This document shows, piece after piece, positions 1-9,945 of a stretch of 64,000 nt of DNA. The notes under the pieces were generated by a model, which saw only the letters and a program-made list of their open reading frames with translations, ran no database searches and was not told the DNA's origin. Each line of letters begins with the position of its first letter. Position 1 is the stretch's first letter. The DNA lies in NCBI RefSeq assembly GCF_913063105.1, contig NZ_CAJXYQ010000004.1, forward strand, positions 1-64,000, given 5' to 3'. This stretch comes from an uncultured Draconibacterium sp. GTDB lineage: Bacteria; Bacteroidota; Bacteroidia; Bacteroidales; Prolixibacteraceae. The position numbers were made by a program, and so were the translations under genes.

Positions 1-433
1 ATGTACTGCAAAATTAAATTATCGTGCCTTAAGATTCCTTTCAGGATTTGCGCATCCGTATAATTTATCATCTTCTAGTATATTATTCGTTTATTGGTCA
101 AAAGGTAACCCTTTATTTAAAATTATTCTATTCACAAATTAACAACCGTCCACTTTGCACTTGTGTAATTTAGCTAATTGCCAAGCTGTTACAAGAATTG
201 CTAAAGATAGAAATTAAATTAAAAAAATAAGAAAACTTTCGGATTTATTGTTGCGAAAAGGGTATAAACAAAAAGGACAGGTTCAACAACCTATCCTTTT
301 CTCATTAAACTAACTAACCTAACTAAACCTAAACTTATGAAAATAAACGTAGCACAAAGATAAATGCTTATTGTAAACACAACAACAAAAAGATGTTAAA
401 CAGTGTTAAACGTTTTCACTATTAACATTTTCT
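1..433. other. Intergenic region without a recognisable gene
   Basis: No reading frame here looks like a protein on either strand. The stretch is AT-rich and holds one clear hairpin (271-300), described separately, followed by a segment rich in the word CTAACTAA at about 308-335. An ATG at 338 opens only an eight-codon frame. Any gene to the left of the window edge is not visible. Confidence 0.6.
271..300 (-). terminator. Hairpin terminator downstream of the TonB-like gene
   Basis: Inverted repeat with arms 271-283 and 288-300 (12 of 13 positions pair) and a 4-nt loop. The arms begin and end in A/T runs, so it could act in both directions. It lies about 130 nt beyond the stop of the leftward TonB-like gene. 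Confidence 0.55.
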
Positions 434-1171
434 TTACTGGGCCACAAAAGTATATTGAATGGTACCTGTTTGTGGTTCTGGAGAAGATTCATCAGCATTA
501 AACAGTGTACGTGAAGCTGCTTCTTTTGCATAAGCAAAAATCTGTTTATCCCTGATATTGGTGTTAGCTCGAGGGATGGCTTCAATAACTCTTCCCTGGC
601 GATTTACAACAATTTCAACAGTTACAGTACCTCCGCCCTGGCTTAAATATACGGGCACAGGCAAACTAATATGATATCTGTTCTCAAGGAAGTATACGAT
701 ATTACTCTCGCCAGCATAAATAACATTTTTTATTGAATCACGATCCATGCCTTCGGTTGTTTCTACAGGCATTTTGATATCGCTTAGGTCGATAATTTCC
801 TTAGCAAGATTTTTATTAACATCCGAAACTAACCTTTTGGCTGCTTCCAGTTCTTCCATATAGTCTTTATCAAAAAACTCTTCGTTTGAGGTAGTAGTAT
901 TTTCAGTTGCCAACCTATTGCTTGCAATGTTGGTTCTGTCATTGGGCGTATGTGGCTGCATTTCCTGGCTATTTTCCTCTTTTGTTTCCGGTAGCTCAGG
1001 TTCCTCTGGCTCATTCAAAAGCTCAGGAAATTCGATTAAAATGGACTCTTCCTGCACATTTCCTTTTATGTCGACATCGGCCAGCAAAAAAGCAGAAAAC
1101 AACAGAATATGAAATACCAGTGTACCTATTACACCATAAATATTTCTTTTATATAGTTCTTGCAACCTCAT
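434..1171 (-). CDS. TonB-like energy transducer protein
   Basis: A 245-residue protein with a short cytoplasmic N-terminus, one membrane helix at about residues 9-31, a periplasmic linker rich in Pro and Glu (about 45-65) and a C-terminal alpha/beta domain of about 90 residues (GGGTVTVEIVVNRQGRV and following) that resembles the TonB C-terminal fold. TonB links the ExbBD proton motor to outer-membrane receptors. The linker is shorter and more acidic than in classical TonB, and no exbB or exbD lies nearby, so it may serve another envelope machine. The ATG at 1171 is preferred over an upstream TTG at 1180. The gene stands alone, flanked by a terminator on the downstream side. Confidence 0.75.
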   Translation of the reverse strand: MRLQELYKRNIYGVIGTLVFHILLFSAFLLADVDIKGNVQEESILIEFPELLNEPEEPELPETKEENSQEMQPHTPNDRTNIASNRLATENTTTSNEEFFDKDYMEELEAAKRLVSDVNKNLAKEIIDLSDIKMPVETTEGMDRDSIKNVIYAGESNIVYFLENRYHISLPVPVYLSQGGGTVTVEIVVNRQGRVIEAIPRANTNIRDKQIFAYAKEAASRTLFNADESSPEPQTGTIQYTFVAQ

Positions 1172-1316
1172 TTGCCACAAAAATATAAAATTAGGAATGA
1201 TTAATCCGTTATTCTTATTAAGAATAAAACATTGTTTATCACATTAGAATTAACAAAAATAGAGGTTTGGATAGAATCAATAAGCGGTACGAGACCTCAA
1301 TAACTTTTGAACATAA

Positions 1317-1342
1317 AAAAAGCGCCTTTACAAGCGCTTTTT
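1317..1342 (-). terminator. Rho-independent terminator of the kelch gene
   Basis: Perfect 9-bp inverted repeat (1317-1325 with 1334-1342) with an 8-nt loop, A-run on one side and T-run on the other, 40 nt beyond the stop of the leftward kelch gene. Confidence 0.75.
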
Positions 1343-1381
1343 ATTCACAAGAAATATAACTAACTGTCCGTTCAGACACTA

Positions 1382-2401
1382 TTAATTATCCTCATCATAC
1401 TCTTTCTCAGGATCAAATTCCCAGATGTCATCAAAATAATAGGTGGAACTTCGGCCTGTGGTAATAAATCCATACGAGCCAAGGGCAAAACCAACAGCCT
1501 CGGTACGAGTAGTTCCTTCAAATGATGTTTTTTCGGCCCACAAATCTTGCTGCGGATCGTACTCCCAAATATTACTAATCATTGACCCCGTGCTTCCGGT
1601 GGCTATATATCCATATCCATTCAAAGTGAAACCAACTCCGTTTATCCGTGCTATTGACGTATATTCATCATCGTAGCTGTTATCGTCGTCGTCATCAGAT
1701 ATGGCTCTTTTTTCGGTCCAGTAACCAGTTGAAGGATCGTACTCCCACAAATCGTCTTCATACACACCATTATCAAGTCCTGACAATACGTACGCTTTTC
1801 CATCGATAACAAAACATGCGGCATCTCTTCTTTTAGACCCACCAATACTTATTATTTGCTCCCAGGTATCAGTTTCTGGTGTATAAGCATAAAAGTCTTT
1901 CAGGTAATTACCATCATACCCGGTACCGATGTAACCTTTTCCATCTACCGAAAAACCAACAGCACCATAACGGGCGCTTCCCATAAAATCAGTTTTTTGT
2001 GTCCAGGTATCGGTGATGGGATTATACTGCCAAAAATCATTCAACTCATCTTCGCCATCATAACCGGTTCCTACATAGCCGTAACCATTGATTGAAAAGG
2101 CCACTGCCCCATTCCTGGCTTCTCCCGGGAAAGTTGCAATTTTTTGCCAGTAGTTGTTTTCGAGGTCGTACTTCCAAAAATCATTTAAACGATCATCTCC
2201 ATCATAACCTAAGCCAATATATGCCACATCGTTTATTACAAAACTTACGGCATCGCTTCGCGGCACACCATCAAAATCCGACATTTCCCACCAGTCACCA
2301 TCTGTAATTTCATCATCATCATCATCGTCGGAACACGACACAAAAGTTGCCAATACTATAAATAAAAGGTATACCAGAATGCTTTTCTCTGTCTTCATCA
2401 T
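1382..2401 (-). CDS. Kelch-repeat lipoprotein
   Basis: A 339-residue lipoprotein. The N-terminus has a signal helix and a lipobox ending at Cys23, followed at once by a run of Asp residues. The rest is about six kelch-type repeats of 47-50 residues, each with a G-Y-G/A-Y motif followed by a D-x-W-x-Y/F-(D/N)-P-type strand, which should close into a six-bladed beta-propeller. The fourth-to-fifth blade junction carries a second acidic insertion (SDDDDDNSYDDE). Kelch propellers bind proteins or sugars; no catalytic residues can be assigned. The role is unknown: a surface or periplasmic binding protein is the likely reading. The gene is transcribed alone, divergent from the DUF4270 gene. Confidence 0.85.
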   Translation of the reverse strand: MMKTEKSILVYLLFIVLATFVSCSDDDDDDEITDGDWWEMSDFDGVPRSDAVSFVINDVAYIGLGYDGDDRLNDFWKYDLENNYWQKIATFPGEARNGAVAFSINGYGYVGTGYDGEDELNDFWQYNPITDTWTQKTDFMGSARYGAVGFSVDGKGYIGTGYDGNYLKDFYAYTPETDTWEQIISIGGSKRRDAACFVIDGKAYVLSGLDNGVYEDDLWEYDPSTGYWTEKRAISDDDDDNSYDDEYTSIARINGVGFTLNGYGYIATGSTGSMISNIWEYDPQQDLWAEKTSFEGTTRTEAVGFALGSYGFITTGRSSTYYFDDIWEFDPEKEYDEDN

Positions 2402-2682
2402 GACTATTAAATTATTTTAATTGTTTAACTCGGTAAGGCAAACCTAAGCCTGTTTGAAGTGATAAAAAAGGAATTTGGACTAGACCTGAAAAAGTATAGA
2501 TGAATCGATGTTTTTTATCGTTCATCCCGAAATATATCGTGATACGACGGCAAACTAGCGTTAAAAAGTTCTAAAAGAAGCATCTTTTGCCGAATCGTCT
2601 GTAACATCGGGCAATTGGTATATATTCTTTTAGCATACAACATTTCTTTTCTTCATTTGAGGCTGAAAACAGAAATTACAAA

Positions 2683-4011
2683 ATGAGAAACAAAGTTTTT
2701 ATTGGTTTTTTGTGTTGTTTATTAATTTATGCATGCCATGATGAGGAATCGTTAATGGTTTCGTTAGGCGATAATTATATCAACAACCAAACAAATGTTG
2801 CCTTAATCGATACAATCAGTGTTCAACTATCAACCGTAAAGATAGATTCAATTCCAACCTCTGAAAGCGAATATTTGCTTTGCGGCTCGTATACCGATTC
2901 CGACTTTGGCAACGTGGCTGCTACCGCCTATGCGCAAATAGGAATGCCAACAGCAGAGATAGATGATGATGAGATTTTCGATTCTATTGTTGTATGCATG
3001 CATTACAGCGGAATGTCGTATGGAGACACTCTGTTACCACAAACAATTCAGGCACATCGTGTTATTGATGATATTGAACCAAGCGACGACTATGATGCCG
3101 AACCCTATCTGTATAATACAACAGATAAGAGGTATAACCTCCTCCCACTTGGATCGATAACTATTGTACCGAAACCCAATTTTCATGATACACTTACCAT
3201 ACGCCTAAGCGACGAGCTCGGCCTTGAATTCCTGTCATATCTGCGCGATGAAGATGATGAATTCGATAGCACTACGGAGTTTTTAGATTATTTTAAAGGT
3301 ATTGCTCTTGTTGCCGGAAATGAAAATAATTCAGTGCTTGGGTTTAACGCCGATACCTCGTTTCAGATACGGCTCTATACGCACCTGGTTGAAGCAACCA
3401 AGGTAAATAAAACCTATTCTTTTAAATATGAAAGTGCATCACTTAACCATTACAACAAAGTACTTAATAATGTAAGCGGCACTTATTTGGAACAGGCGGT
3501 AACACAACGAGAAGAAATACCTTCAGCTGAAACCAACAATTGCTCGTTCTTACAAGGAAGTTTAGGCTACACTACCCGACTCGATTTTCCGGGAATTAGT
3601 AAAATTTTTGAAGTGGAATACAAAAATATTTTGTACAAAGCCGAACTGGTGCTTAAGCCAATGCCCGGCACCTATTCGAACAACCAAGAGGAACTCCCAC
3701 CGGATTTACTACTGTATTATACCGACAAAAAAAACAATGTAGTGTCTGCAGTTTCAGATGCCGATGGAAATACTTTATACGGAACAATGTATTATGATGA
3801 ATTTTATAACGAATATACACAGTATGTTTTTGATATAACCGAATACATTTACGAAGAACTCAGCGATGGTTATGTCGATCCGGAAGACGGCTTGCTTGTT
3901 ATGCTGCCTGAAGCAGATTACGGAGGCACCCTTGACAACCTGGTTTTTGATGGCAGATCGCTTGCCAACTATCGTCCGAAACTGAAACTATACTACGTAT
4001 TTTACGAATAG
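2683..4011 (+). CDS. DUF4270 family lipoprotein
   Basis: A 442-residue protein with a short signal peptide and a Cys18 after LLIYA that looks like a lipobox. The N-terminal third, with (S/T)-Y-T-D-S-x-F-G-N-V around residues 69-80, matches the DUF4270 family of Bacteroidota, large predicted beta-rich exported proteins of unknown function. Length is normal for the family. The next gene, 24 nt downstream on the same strand, codes for an outer-membrane barrel, so the two are probably cotranscribed and may sit together at the outer membrane. The function is not known; the family assignment is from memory of its signature. Confidence 0.75.
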   Translation: MRNKVFIGFLCCLLIYACHDEESLMVSLGDNYINNQTNVALIDTISVQLSTVKIDSIPTSESEYLLCGSYTDSDFGNVAATAYAQIGMPTAEIDDDEIFDSIVVCMHYSGMSYGDTLLPQTIQAHRVIDDIEPSDDYDAEPYLYNTTDKRYNLLPLGSITIVPKPNFHDTLTIRLSDELGLEFLSYLRDEDDEFDSTTEFLDYFKGIALVAGNENNSVLGFNADTSFQIRLYTHLVEATKVNKTYSFKYESASLNHYNKVLNNVSGTYLEQAVTQREEIPSAETNNCSFLQGSLGYTTRLDFPGISKIFEVEYKNILYKAELVLKPMPGTYSNNQEELPPDLLLYYTDKKNNVVSAVSDADGNTLYGTMYYDEFYNEYTQYVFDITEYIYEELSDGYVDPEDGLLVMLPEADYGGTLDNLVFDGRSLANYRPKLKLYYVFYE

Positions 4012-4035
4012 CCCCATCGGCTAAAACTGAATAAA

Positions 4036-5289
4036 ATGAGCAAAAGAAATACATTCCTTCTTATCACTTTTTTAATGCTTTTCTTAATAAGTGTATCACC
4101 ACTTTTAAACGCACAAAATACCGTTTCACCATATTCGATATTTGGGCCGGGCGAAATTCAAAATGGTGGATTTGGCTCTAACCTGGGCATGGGAGGAGCA
4201 GGCATAGCTCTTGAATCAAATAATTCGTTAAACGCTCTTAACCCTGCATCATTTGCCGGAATGGATAGCCTTAAGTTAATTTTTGAGTTTGGGTTACAAG
4301 GAAAAATGTACAACATCAGTAACTCCAATCAATCGCTTTCCGGCTTTGAAGCGAACCTTGCGTATTTTGCACTTGGTTTTAAATACACATCGTGGATGGC
4401 CGGTTCTTTCGGGATGACCCCATTTAGCTCGGTAGGTTATTCAATTAACCGGGTAAACTATATCGAGGGGATGAATGAACAATACACCTCAAATTATGTG
4501 GGGAGCGGTGGCATTACACGCTTTTATTTTGCTAACGCAATAAAACTGCTCCGGAAATTGTCAATTGGCATAAACACATCCTATTTATTCGGGCCATTGG
4601 TGCAGGAAGAGTATATTACCGGATCTTCTATTGTACCTGAAATGATGATTGAAAGAAAGGATTATTTGAGAAGTTTTTATTTTGATTTTGGACTGCAATA
4701 CCAGTTTAATATTGCAAGAACAGAATACTCGCTTGGCCTCACCTATGCTCCGGAACAAAGTTTAAATTCGAAACACATTGTTACAGCCTACGATAGCGAT
4801 TACTCAATCATTCAAGGTGAAGAATACAACAGCGACCACCTGGTAATACCACAAATAATTGGCACAGGAATAGGAATTACCCGGGAACGGGCGAAGCTGG
4901 CCATAGATTATACTTTTCAACAATGGTCGGAGGTGGAATACCCGATACAAGCCGACCAGTTTGCCAATTCGCACCGTTTTGCAGTTGGCCTGGAGTTGAC
5001 CCCCTGGGAACACAGAGCTATAAATCCGGGCTATAAAAACTGGACCTACAGAATAGGTTACAATCACGAATCGTCGTACTTAAAATTCGACAATAAAACA
5101 TTGAGCAGCAACGAATTCACCATTGGTGCCGGTATTCCGCTTTACGGTGCTATTTCAAACATGGATCTATCAATTTCAGGAGGAACCTTTGGGAGCACTT
5201 CCGGACATTTTACAAAAGAACGATATCTCATGTTTAATCTCGGATTCAGTTTAAACGAAATGGCTTTTATAAAAAGAGTGATTGACTAA
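4036..5289 (+). CDS. Predicted outer-membrane beta-barrel protein
   Basis: A 417-residue protein with a cleavable signal peptide ending at about residue 27 (LLNAQ). The mature N-terminus (SPYSIFGPGEI, then LGMGGAGIAL and N-A-L-N-P-A-S) resembles FadL-like and PorV-like barrels of Bacteroidota, which carry the same glycine-rich start and NPA motif. The remainder alternates polar and hydrophobic residues typical of membrane strands and ends in a Phe-containing strand. It follows the DUF4270 gene closely and probably shares its transcript. Substrate or partner cannot be told from the sequence; transport of a hydrophobic compound or attachment of a surface protein are both possible. Confidence 0.7.
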   Translation: MSKRNTFLLITFLMLFLISVSPLLNAQNTVSPYSIFGPGEIQNGGFGSNLGMGGAGIALESNNSLNALNPASFAGMDSLKLIFEFGLQGKMYNISNSNQSLSGFEANLAYFALGFKYTSWMAGSFGMTPFSSVGYSINRVNYIEGMNEQYTSNYVGSGGITRFYFANAIKLLRKLSIGINTSYLFGPLVQEEYITGSSIVPEMMIERKDYLRSFYFDFGLQYQFNIARTEYSLGLTYAPEQSLNSKHIVTAYDSDYSIIQGEEYNSDHLVIPQIIGTGIGITRERAKLAIDYTFQQWSEVEYPIQADQFANSHRFAVGLELTPWEHRAINPGYKNWTYRIGYNHESSYLKFDNKTLSSNEFTIGAGIPLYGAISNMDLSISGGTFGSTSGHFTKERYLMFNLGFSLNEMAFIKRVID

Positions 5290-5398
5290 AACCTCGGACA
5301 ACTTAACGAAGAACAGAAATTCAAACAGAGCTAACAAGCGAAGGTGCTGAAATGAAAAATCTTTCTTCAACAGAACCTGTTCTCCCAATTGACAAAAA

Positions 5399-6124
5399 TC
5401 AAATACGTAATTCTTCCATTTTCTGATTAAAAATAGAACGATAGCTTTCGCCAATGGGGATAAATTTATCTTTAATCATTACCTGCGTTTTATTAATTGC
5501 GTTTATATGTTCCAAGCCCACAATATAAGATTTGTGCACACGTGAAAACCTTTCAGCAGGAAGATTTTGCTGCAGGCGCTTTAATGAATTAAGGGTGATA
5601 ACCGGTTTACTATTTTCAGAGGTATAAATTTTTATGTAATCTTTTAAACCTTCGATATATAAAATATTGTTGAGCTTTATTAATATGGTTTTGTAATCAG
5701 TTTTCACTAAAATCGTTTTTTGGCCCATATCCTGGGTTTCATGTTCATGCGCCAGCTCCGGTCTTTTGGAATCGGAAGCTTTATGTTCGTAGGCTTTATT
5801 GGCTGTTTTTAGAAAACGATCGAAACTCAATGGTTTTAAAAGAAAATCAAGGGCGTTTATATTAAAAGCTTCTACAGCCAGCTCCGGTTGATCAGATATA
5901 AAAACAAATAAGGGCCGATTTTCGAGGCTTTTTACAAAATCAATACCCGATACTTTTGATAATGTTGTATCTACAAAAATGATATCGATTTTTTGCCGAC
6001 GTAAAATCTCGTAAGCATCAAAAACCGATGAGCAATAAGATACATGGTGAAAATACGGAACAGCATTTACCATTTCGCGCAAGGGACTTTGTGTATGTGT
6101 TTTTTCTAAAATCAGACAATTCAT
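5399..6124 (-). CDS. LytTR-family response regulator
   Basis: A 241-residue two-domain regulator. Residues 1-110 form a receiver domain with the phospho-acceptor Asp52 (FVDTTL), a Ser in place of the conserved Thr (FISDQ, about 77) and Lys97 (LLKP). Residues 140-241 form a LytTR DNA-binding domain (ILYIEGLKDYIKIYT, later F-x-R-V-H-K-S-Y-I-V). The acidic pair that normally follows the first strand is reduced to one Glu (LILEKTH), which may weaken magnesium binding and phosphorylation. No histidine kinase is adjacent, so the partner lies elsewhere or the receiver works without phosphate. It converges with the outer-membrane barrel gene. Confidence 0.88.
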   Translation of the reverse strand: MNCLILEKTHTQSPLREMVNAVPYFHHVSYCSSVFDAYEILRRQKIDIIFVDTTLSKVSGIDFVKSLENRPLFVFISDQPELAVEAFNINALDFLLKPLSFDRFLKTANKAYEHKASDSKRPELAHEHETQDMGQKTILVKTDYKTILIKLNNILYIEGLKDYIKIYTSENSKPVITLNSLKRLQQNLPAERFSRVHKSYIVGLEHINAINKTQVMIKDKFIPIGESYRSIFNQKMEELRI

Positions 6125-6443
6125 TTGTAAGTAGTTTCCGGTTGTTTGTTTTCAATTGCTTGCTATAACTTTATTAAACGCAATTTATGAACTAATACAG
6201 CTTTACGGTAAAATACCATACCTAACAATTCTTAAGATGTATTAACAGGTGTTAAAGTTGCCTTAAGCTCCTTATTAAATTAAACAATCCGCCTTACCGG
6301 GCGGATTGTTAACCAAACTGTTTCTAGTCTTCGGCCTCTGCCTGAAAACATTTATAATACAGGTACAAGCTTTAACACCCTACCTTTTTTTCAAAAAAAA
6401 TTACAGACAAAATTTTACCTCAATCCTGTAATTACAAAATATA
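6125..6443. other. Intergenic region between LytTR and receptor genes
   Basis: No coding frame seen. The only structured element is the hairpin repeat at 6282-6324, described separately; the rest is AT-rich and should hold the LytTR promoter. Confidence 0.6.
6282..6324 (-). repeat. Hairpin repeat copy A, probable terminator
   Basis: A 43-nt element with an 11-bp perfect inverted repeat (arms at about 6283-6293 and 6300-6310, loop about 6 nt), followed on the plus strand by AACCAAACTGTTTC. It lies 120 nt beyond the stop of the leftward receptor gene and can end that transcript. A near copy lies at 10658-10698, on the other side of the same operon. Confidence 0.65.
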
Positions 6444-9095
6444 TCAAAAACTAAAATTGATAAAGAAGTTAAGTGTTATGTCCTGGGCTTTAATCGGCGT
6501 AGTTTCAATGTATTCGTTACCCTGAAAATTAAATTTGCGCACATAAACACCAAGGTAATTTTCAGTATTAAAAGCATTTAAAATTGACAGGCCGGGCTTA
6601 ATATTAACTTTTTTAATATTGAAATTATAATTTGCCGAAAGATCAACGCGAAAATAATCGGGAAGACGGTTATATACTCTGCTCACATTAAAATCGGTGT
6701 CTTTTTCGCTTGTTTGAATATAGGGCTGTCCGGTTGTATAGAGCATAAGTCCTGAAAAATTCCAACAATTGTATGTCAATATATTGGTCCATTTCAGCTC
6801 GTGTGTTTGATCGTACAAAGCAGGAATATCGTTTCCGTTGTTTATCTCGTTAAAGTTACGTGTTGATTTGCTTAATGAATAGGCTATCCAGCTACTGAAG
6901 TTTGAAACCTGGTATTTTAGCAGAAAATCTATTCCAAAAGCTTCACCTGAACCTGCAATAAAACGGCTTAATGGCTGTTCTCCGGGTTCTCCCCCGGGAG
7001 CTTCTCCCGGCATACGTTCGGCAGGTGTAAATAAATACTCCTGCAATCCTTCCACTCCCTTATAATAGGCCTCAATATCAAAAAAAAGTTTTCCTAATTT
7101 TAAGCTTGATCCAAGAATAAAATGCTGGGATGAGACAACAGGATTCAGCTCGCCATCAGCCAAAATCCAAAAATCGCGGTTATAACCATAAGTTTGCTCG
7201 GTGGCAGATTTATTTAGAAACTGGTAGTATTTGCCGGTAGCCATTTTAAATAGCAATTTACTATTTAACTGGTAGTTTACAGCAAAACGGGGCTCTAAGT
7301 AAAATTTATTCGTTTCGTTATAAAAATTTACGCGCATACCCGGCTTAACAGTCCACTTATTTTTAAAGGTGATTTTATCCTGCAAAAAACCGGTAAACAG
7401 AATAGCCGATTTATCAAGCTCGCTATAAATCAAATCGTTCAATGCTGCTTTGTAATAGGTAAACCGGTTATAACGTGCTGATAATCCAAACTCCAGCTGA
7501 TTGGCAGCATTAAGATAAAGTGTATTTTTTAAGGATAGGAAATAATCCTCCAACTTGTTCTCCTCATTGGTCGCCATGTTTTCCAACCGATCGTTTGGCA
7601 CATTCTGAAAAGCTATTGAATCAGAAAACGTGGTGAAATTATTATACTCGTTATAATACCCCGAGTGCCCCAACTGTAATTCGGAAAAATAATTAGTCCG
7701 GTGTTGCTTTTTCCACGACAACCCGAAGCCATAATTCCCCCATTTATTGTAATCATCGGTAATAATTTCAACACCTTCTTTAGCTGATTGGTTGGAGCTG
7801 TTAAGTTGATCTTTTGCTCCATAAACACTAAACGAAATGATATTTTTATCATTGGGAGTCCAGGTAAGTTTGGTATTAAAATCGCTAAAATAAAATTCGG
7901 GTTCAATACTATTGTCGGCCCCGGGAAAACGATTTGCCTGTCCGGTTTTTTTTGCAAGAATGGCATCGGTTAACCAGCTCGAATAAACATCGGAGTAGGC
8001 ACGCCTGCCTGCGGCAACCAGCGAGAGTTTATCTGTAACAGGAATTTCAGTAGTTATATTTCCGCTTATTAAATTTACACCTCCGTAAATCCGGGGTTTC
8101 GTTTTATCCCCTGTTTTCCCGGTAATTTCAACTATGCCTGATACTCTTTCGCCATACCGCGAATCGAAACCACCGCGATACACCTGAATATCTTTGATAA
8201 CATTTGGATTAAGTGCAGAAAAAACACCAAAAAAATGATCGAGATTATACAGTGTAAAACCATCGAAAGTAACCAGATTCTGATCGGACGAACTGCCCCT
8301 GATATTTAACTGAGAGGAGTTTTCTTGTGCACTAATACCGGGCAAAAGCTGAAGTGTTTTGAAAACATCCGTTTCGCCATAGTTTGGTAAATCAACAAAA
8401 CGTCGCGGATTTAAAGTAACATGCCCGGCTTCGGTACTCATTTCCAGCATTTCAAGGTTTTGTCCCTGTACATCAATTGTTGCAATATTTTGTAATTTCT
8501 GATACAGTTTAAAATCGTAGGAGGTTTGATTGCTATTTACTGATAAAACGGTATCAAGGCTCTGGTAACCAAGGTACCTTATTTGAAAAAAAACAGGCTC
8601 ATTTTCTTTTAGTTTTAAACTGAAAACACCATCAACCGTTGCAGGTAATACCGCATTTTTTTCAGCAATATATACTGTTGCATATGGCAAACGCTCGCCC
8701 GTGGCTGCATCGGAAACGATACCCACTATGCGCATTTCTGTCGCAATTTTTTGCGTAGCGGAAAGCTTGAGTTTATAAATTAACCAGGTATTGTGCTTCA
8801 GTTCAGCACGGTAACCGGTATCTTTTAACAACCAATTTAAGATGGATGATACACTATCGTTTTTAATAGCGCCATAAATCTGGTACTGTTTTAAAGCTTC
8901 CGTATCATAAGAAACCCTGATATCGGTTTTTTTTGCAACCTGCAACAAGGCATCAGAAACAGTGGTACTATCAAACTTAAAACTAAACTGCTGAGCGGAG
9001 ACCAATAACGGAAAGAAAATCGTGACTAAAAGAAGTAAAATAAAGCTTACTCTAGTTCTTTTCTGATATAATAATTTTTTGATTTTCAACTTCAT
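6444..9095 (-). CDS. TonB-dependent receptor with STN domain
   Basis: An 883-residue outer-membrane receptor. After a signal peptide ending near residue 35 (LLVSAQQ) comes a secretin/TonB N-terminal (STN) domain (about 36-108), typical of receptors that signal to an anti-sigma factor, then a carboxypeptidase-regulatory-like domain (about 122-195), a plug (about 230-340, with LNIRGSSSDQN and GFDSRYGERVSGIVEI) and a beta-barrel ending in Phe. No SusD gene follows, so this is not a SusCD pair; a FecA-like role in uptake with sigma signalling is more likely. The start overlaps the fecR-like gene by 44 nt. The ligand cannot be told from the sequence. Confidence 0.92.
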   Translation of the reverse strand: MKLKIKKLLYQKRTRVSFILLLLVTIFFPLLVSAQQFSFKFDSTTVSDALLQVAKKTDIRVSYDTEALKQYQIYGAIKNDSVSSILNWLLKDTGYRAELKHNTWLIYKLKLSATQKIATEMRIVGIVSDAATGERLPYATVYIAEKNAVLPATVDGVFSLKLKENEPVFFQIRYLGYQSLDTVLSVNSNQTSYDFKLYQKLQNIATIDVQGQNLEMLEMSTEAGHVTLNPRRFVDLPNYGETDVFKTLQLLPGISAQENSSQLNIRGSSSDQNLVTFDGFTLYNLDHFFGVFSALNPNVIKDIQVYRGGFDSRYGERVSGIVEITGKTGDKTKPRIYGGVNLISGNITTEIPVTDKLSLVAAGRRAYSDVYSSWLTDAILAKKTGQANRFPGADNSIEPEFYFSDFNTKLTWTPNDKNIISFSVYGAKDQLNSSNQSAKEGVEIITDDYNKWGNYGFGLSWKKQHRTNYFSELQLGHSGYYNEYNNFTTFSDSIAFQNVPNDRLENMATNEENKLEDYFLSLKNTLYLNAANQLEFGLSARYNRFTYYKAALNDLIYSELDKSAILFTGFLQDKITFKNKWTVKPGMRVNFYNETNKFYLEPRFAVNYQLNSKLLFKMATGKYYQFLNKSATEQTYGYNRDFWILADGELNPVVSSQHFILGSSLKLGKLFFDIEAYYKGVEGLQEYLFTPAERMPGEAPGGEPGEQPLSRFIAGSGEAFGIDFLLKYQVSNFSSWIAYSLSKSTRNFNEINNGNDIPALYDQTHELKWTNILTYNCWNFSGLMLYTTGQPYIQTSEKDTDFNVSRVYNRLPDYFRVDLSANYNFNIKKVNIKPGLSILNAFNTENYLGVYVRKFNFQGNEYIETTPIKAQDITLNFFINFSF

Positions 9096-9945
9096 ACTTC
9101 AGCTCCATCGGAATACACACAACATCAAGGGCTTCCTTAAGGTTTTTGTTGGAAAAATCGATAGTTGCCTTCCTTTCGCCATTTCCTTTAAACGAAACAG
9201 AAATATCAAATTGTCTTTCCAGCTCGGCAAAAATAGTGCTCAGTTTTGTTTCCTCAAAATGAAAAATCCCTTCTTTCCAGCTTGCAGTGTTTTCTATCTT
9301 CTCTGAAGTAGACTTCATTAAAATACCATCGTTTAATTGGACCATTTCACCGGGAGTTATAATTTGTTGCTGACTGTTGCTTTTTACAAGAACTTTTCCG
9401 CGCAAACAACTTACCCAAAACACATTGTTTCGCGAATAAACATTCAGTTGGGTTCCAAGTATTTCAACACGACCCAGTTTTGTTTCAATTACAAAATCGT
9501 CACCTTTTACTACGTCGATAAATGCCTCCCCCGACAAGGTAAGGTTTCGCTCTTCGGCAAATTTTCTTCTGTTCCATTTAAGTTTTGAATCTGCATTTAA
9601 AAACACTTCACTACCATCGGGCAGGGAAATCTCTTGTTGCTCGGCATTTGCCGTTTTTATTTGTTGAGCCGACAAAATTCCTGGAACAACCCGAATTCCT
9701 AGAAGTAAAATGGCTATTGCGGCAGCTATCTGAAAATAACGGATTAAACCAATGGTTCGGGTCGGCACCTTTTCATCTGCTTCATTAATAATTTCGTTCA
9801 GAATGTTTTGCTGTGGGCGCCCTTTGGGCGTATCAAAACCACTTGCCACATTCAGAATTTTATCCTCCGAAGTCATTTTCTTGAATTCGTCGTGTGAAAT
9901 CTTATTTCCGTTTTTGGCAATCATTCTCTTATAATTTGTATTCAA
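9052..9945 (-). CDS. FecR-type anti-sigma factor
   Basis: A 297-residue single-pass membrane protein: cytoplasmic N-terminal part, a membrane helix at about residues 70-90 (FQIAAAIAILLLGIRVV), a periplasmic FecR domain (LPDGSEVFLNADSKLKW, then LSGEAFIDV) and a C-terminal DUF4974-type domain (about 225-295). FecR proteins hold an ECF sigma factor and are contacted by the STN domain of the receptor. The gene overlaps the sigma gene by 17 nt and the receptor gene by 44 nt, so the three are one translationally coupled operon. A start at the ATG at 9924, just beyond the sigma stop, is equally possible. Confidence 0.9.
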   Translation of the reverse strand: MNTNYKRMIAKNGNKISHDEFKKMTSEDKILNVASGFDTPKGRPQQNILNEIINEADEKVPTRTIGLIRYFQIAAAIAILLLGIRVVPGILSAQQIKTANAEQQEISLPDGSEVFLNADSKLKWNRRKFAEERNLTLSGEAFIDVVKGDDFVIETKLGRVEILGTQLNVYSRNNVFWVSCLRGKVLVKSNSQQQIITPGEMVQLNDGILMKSTSEKIENTASWKEGIFHFEETKLSTIFAELERQFDISVSFKGNGERKATIDFSNKNLKEALDVVCIPMELKYEVENQKIIISEKN

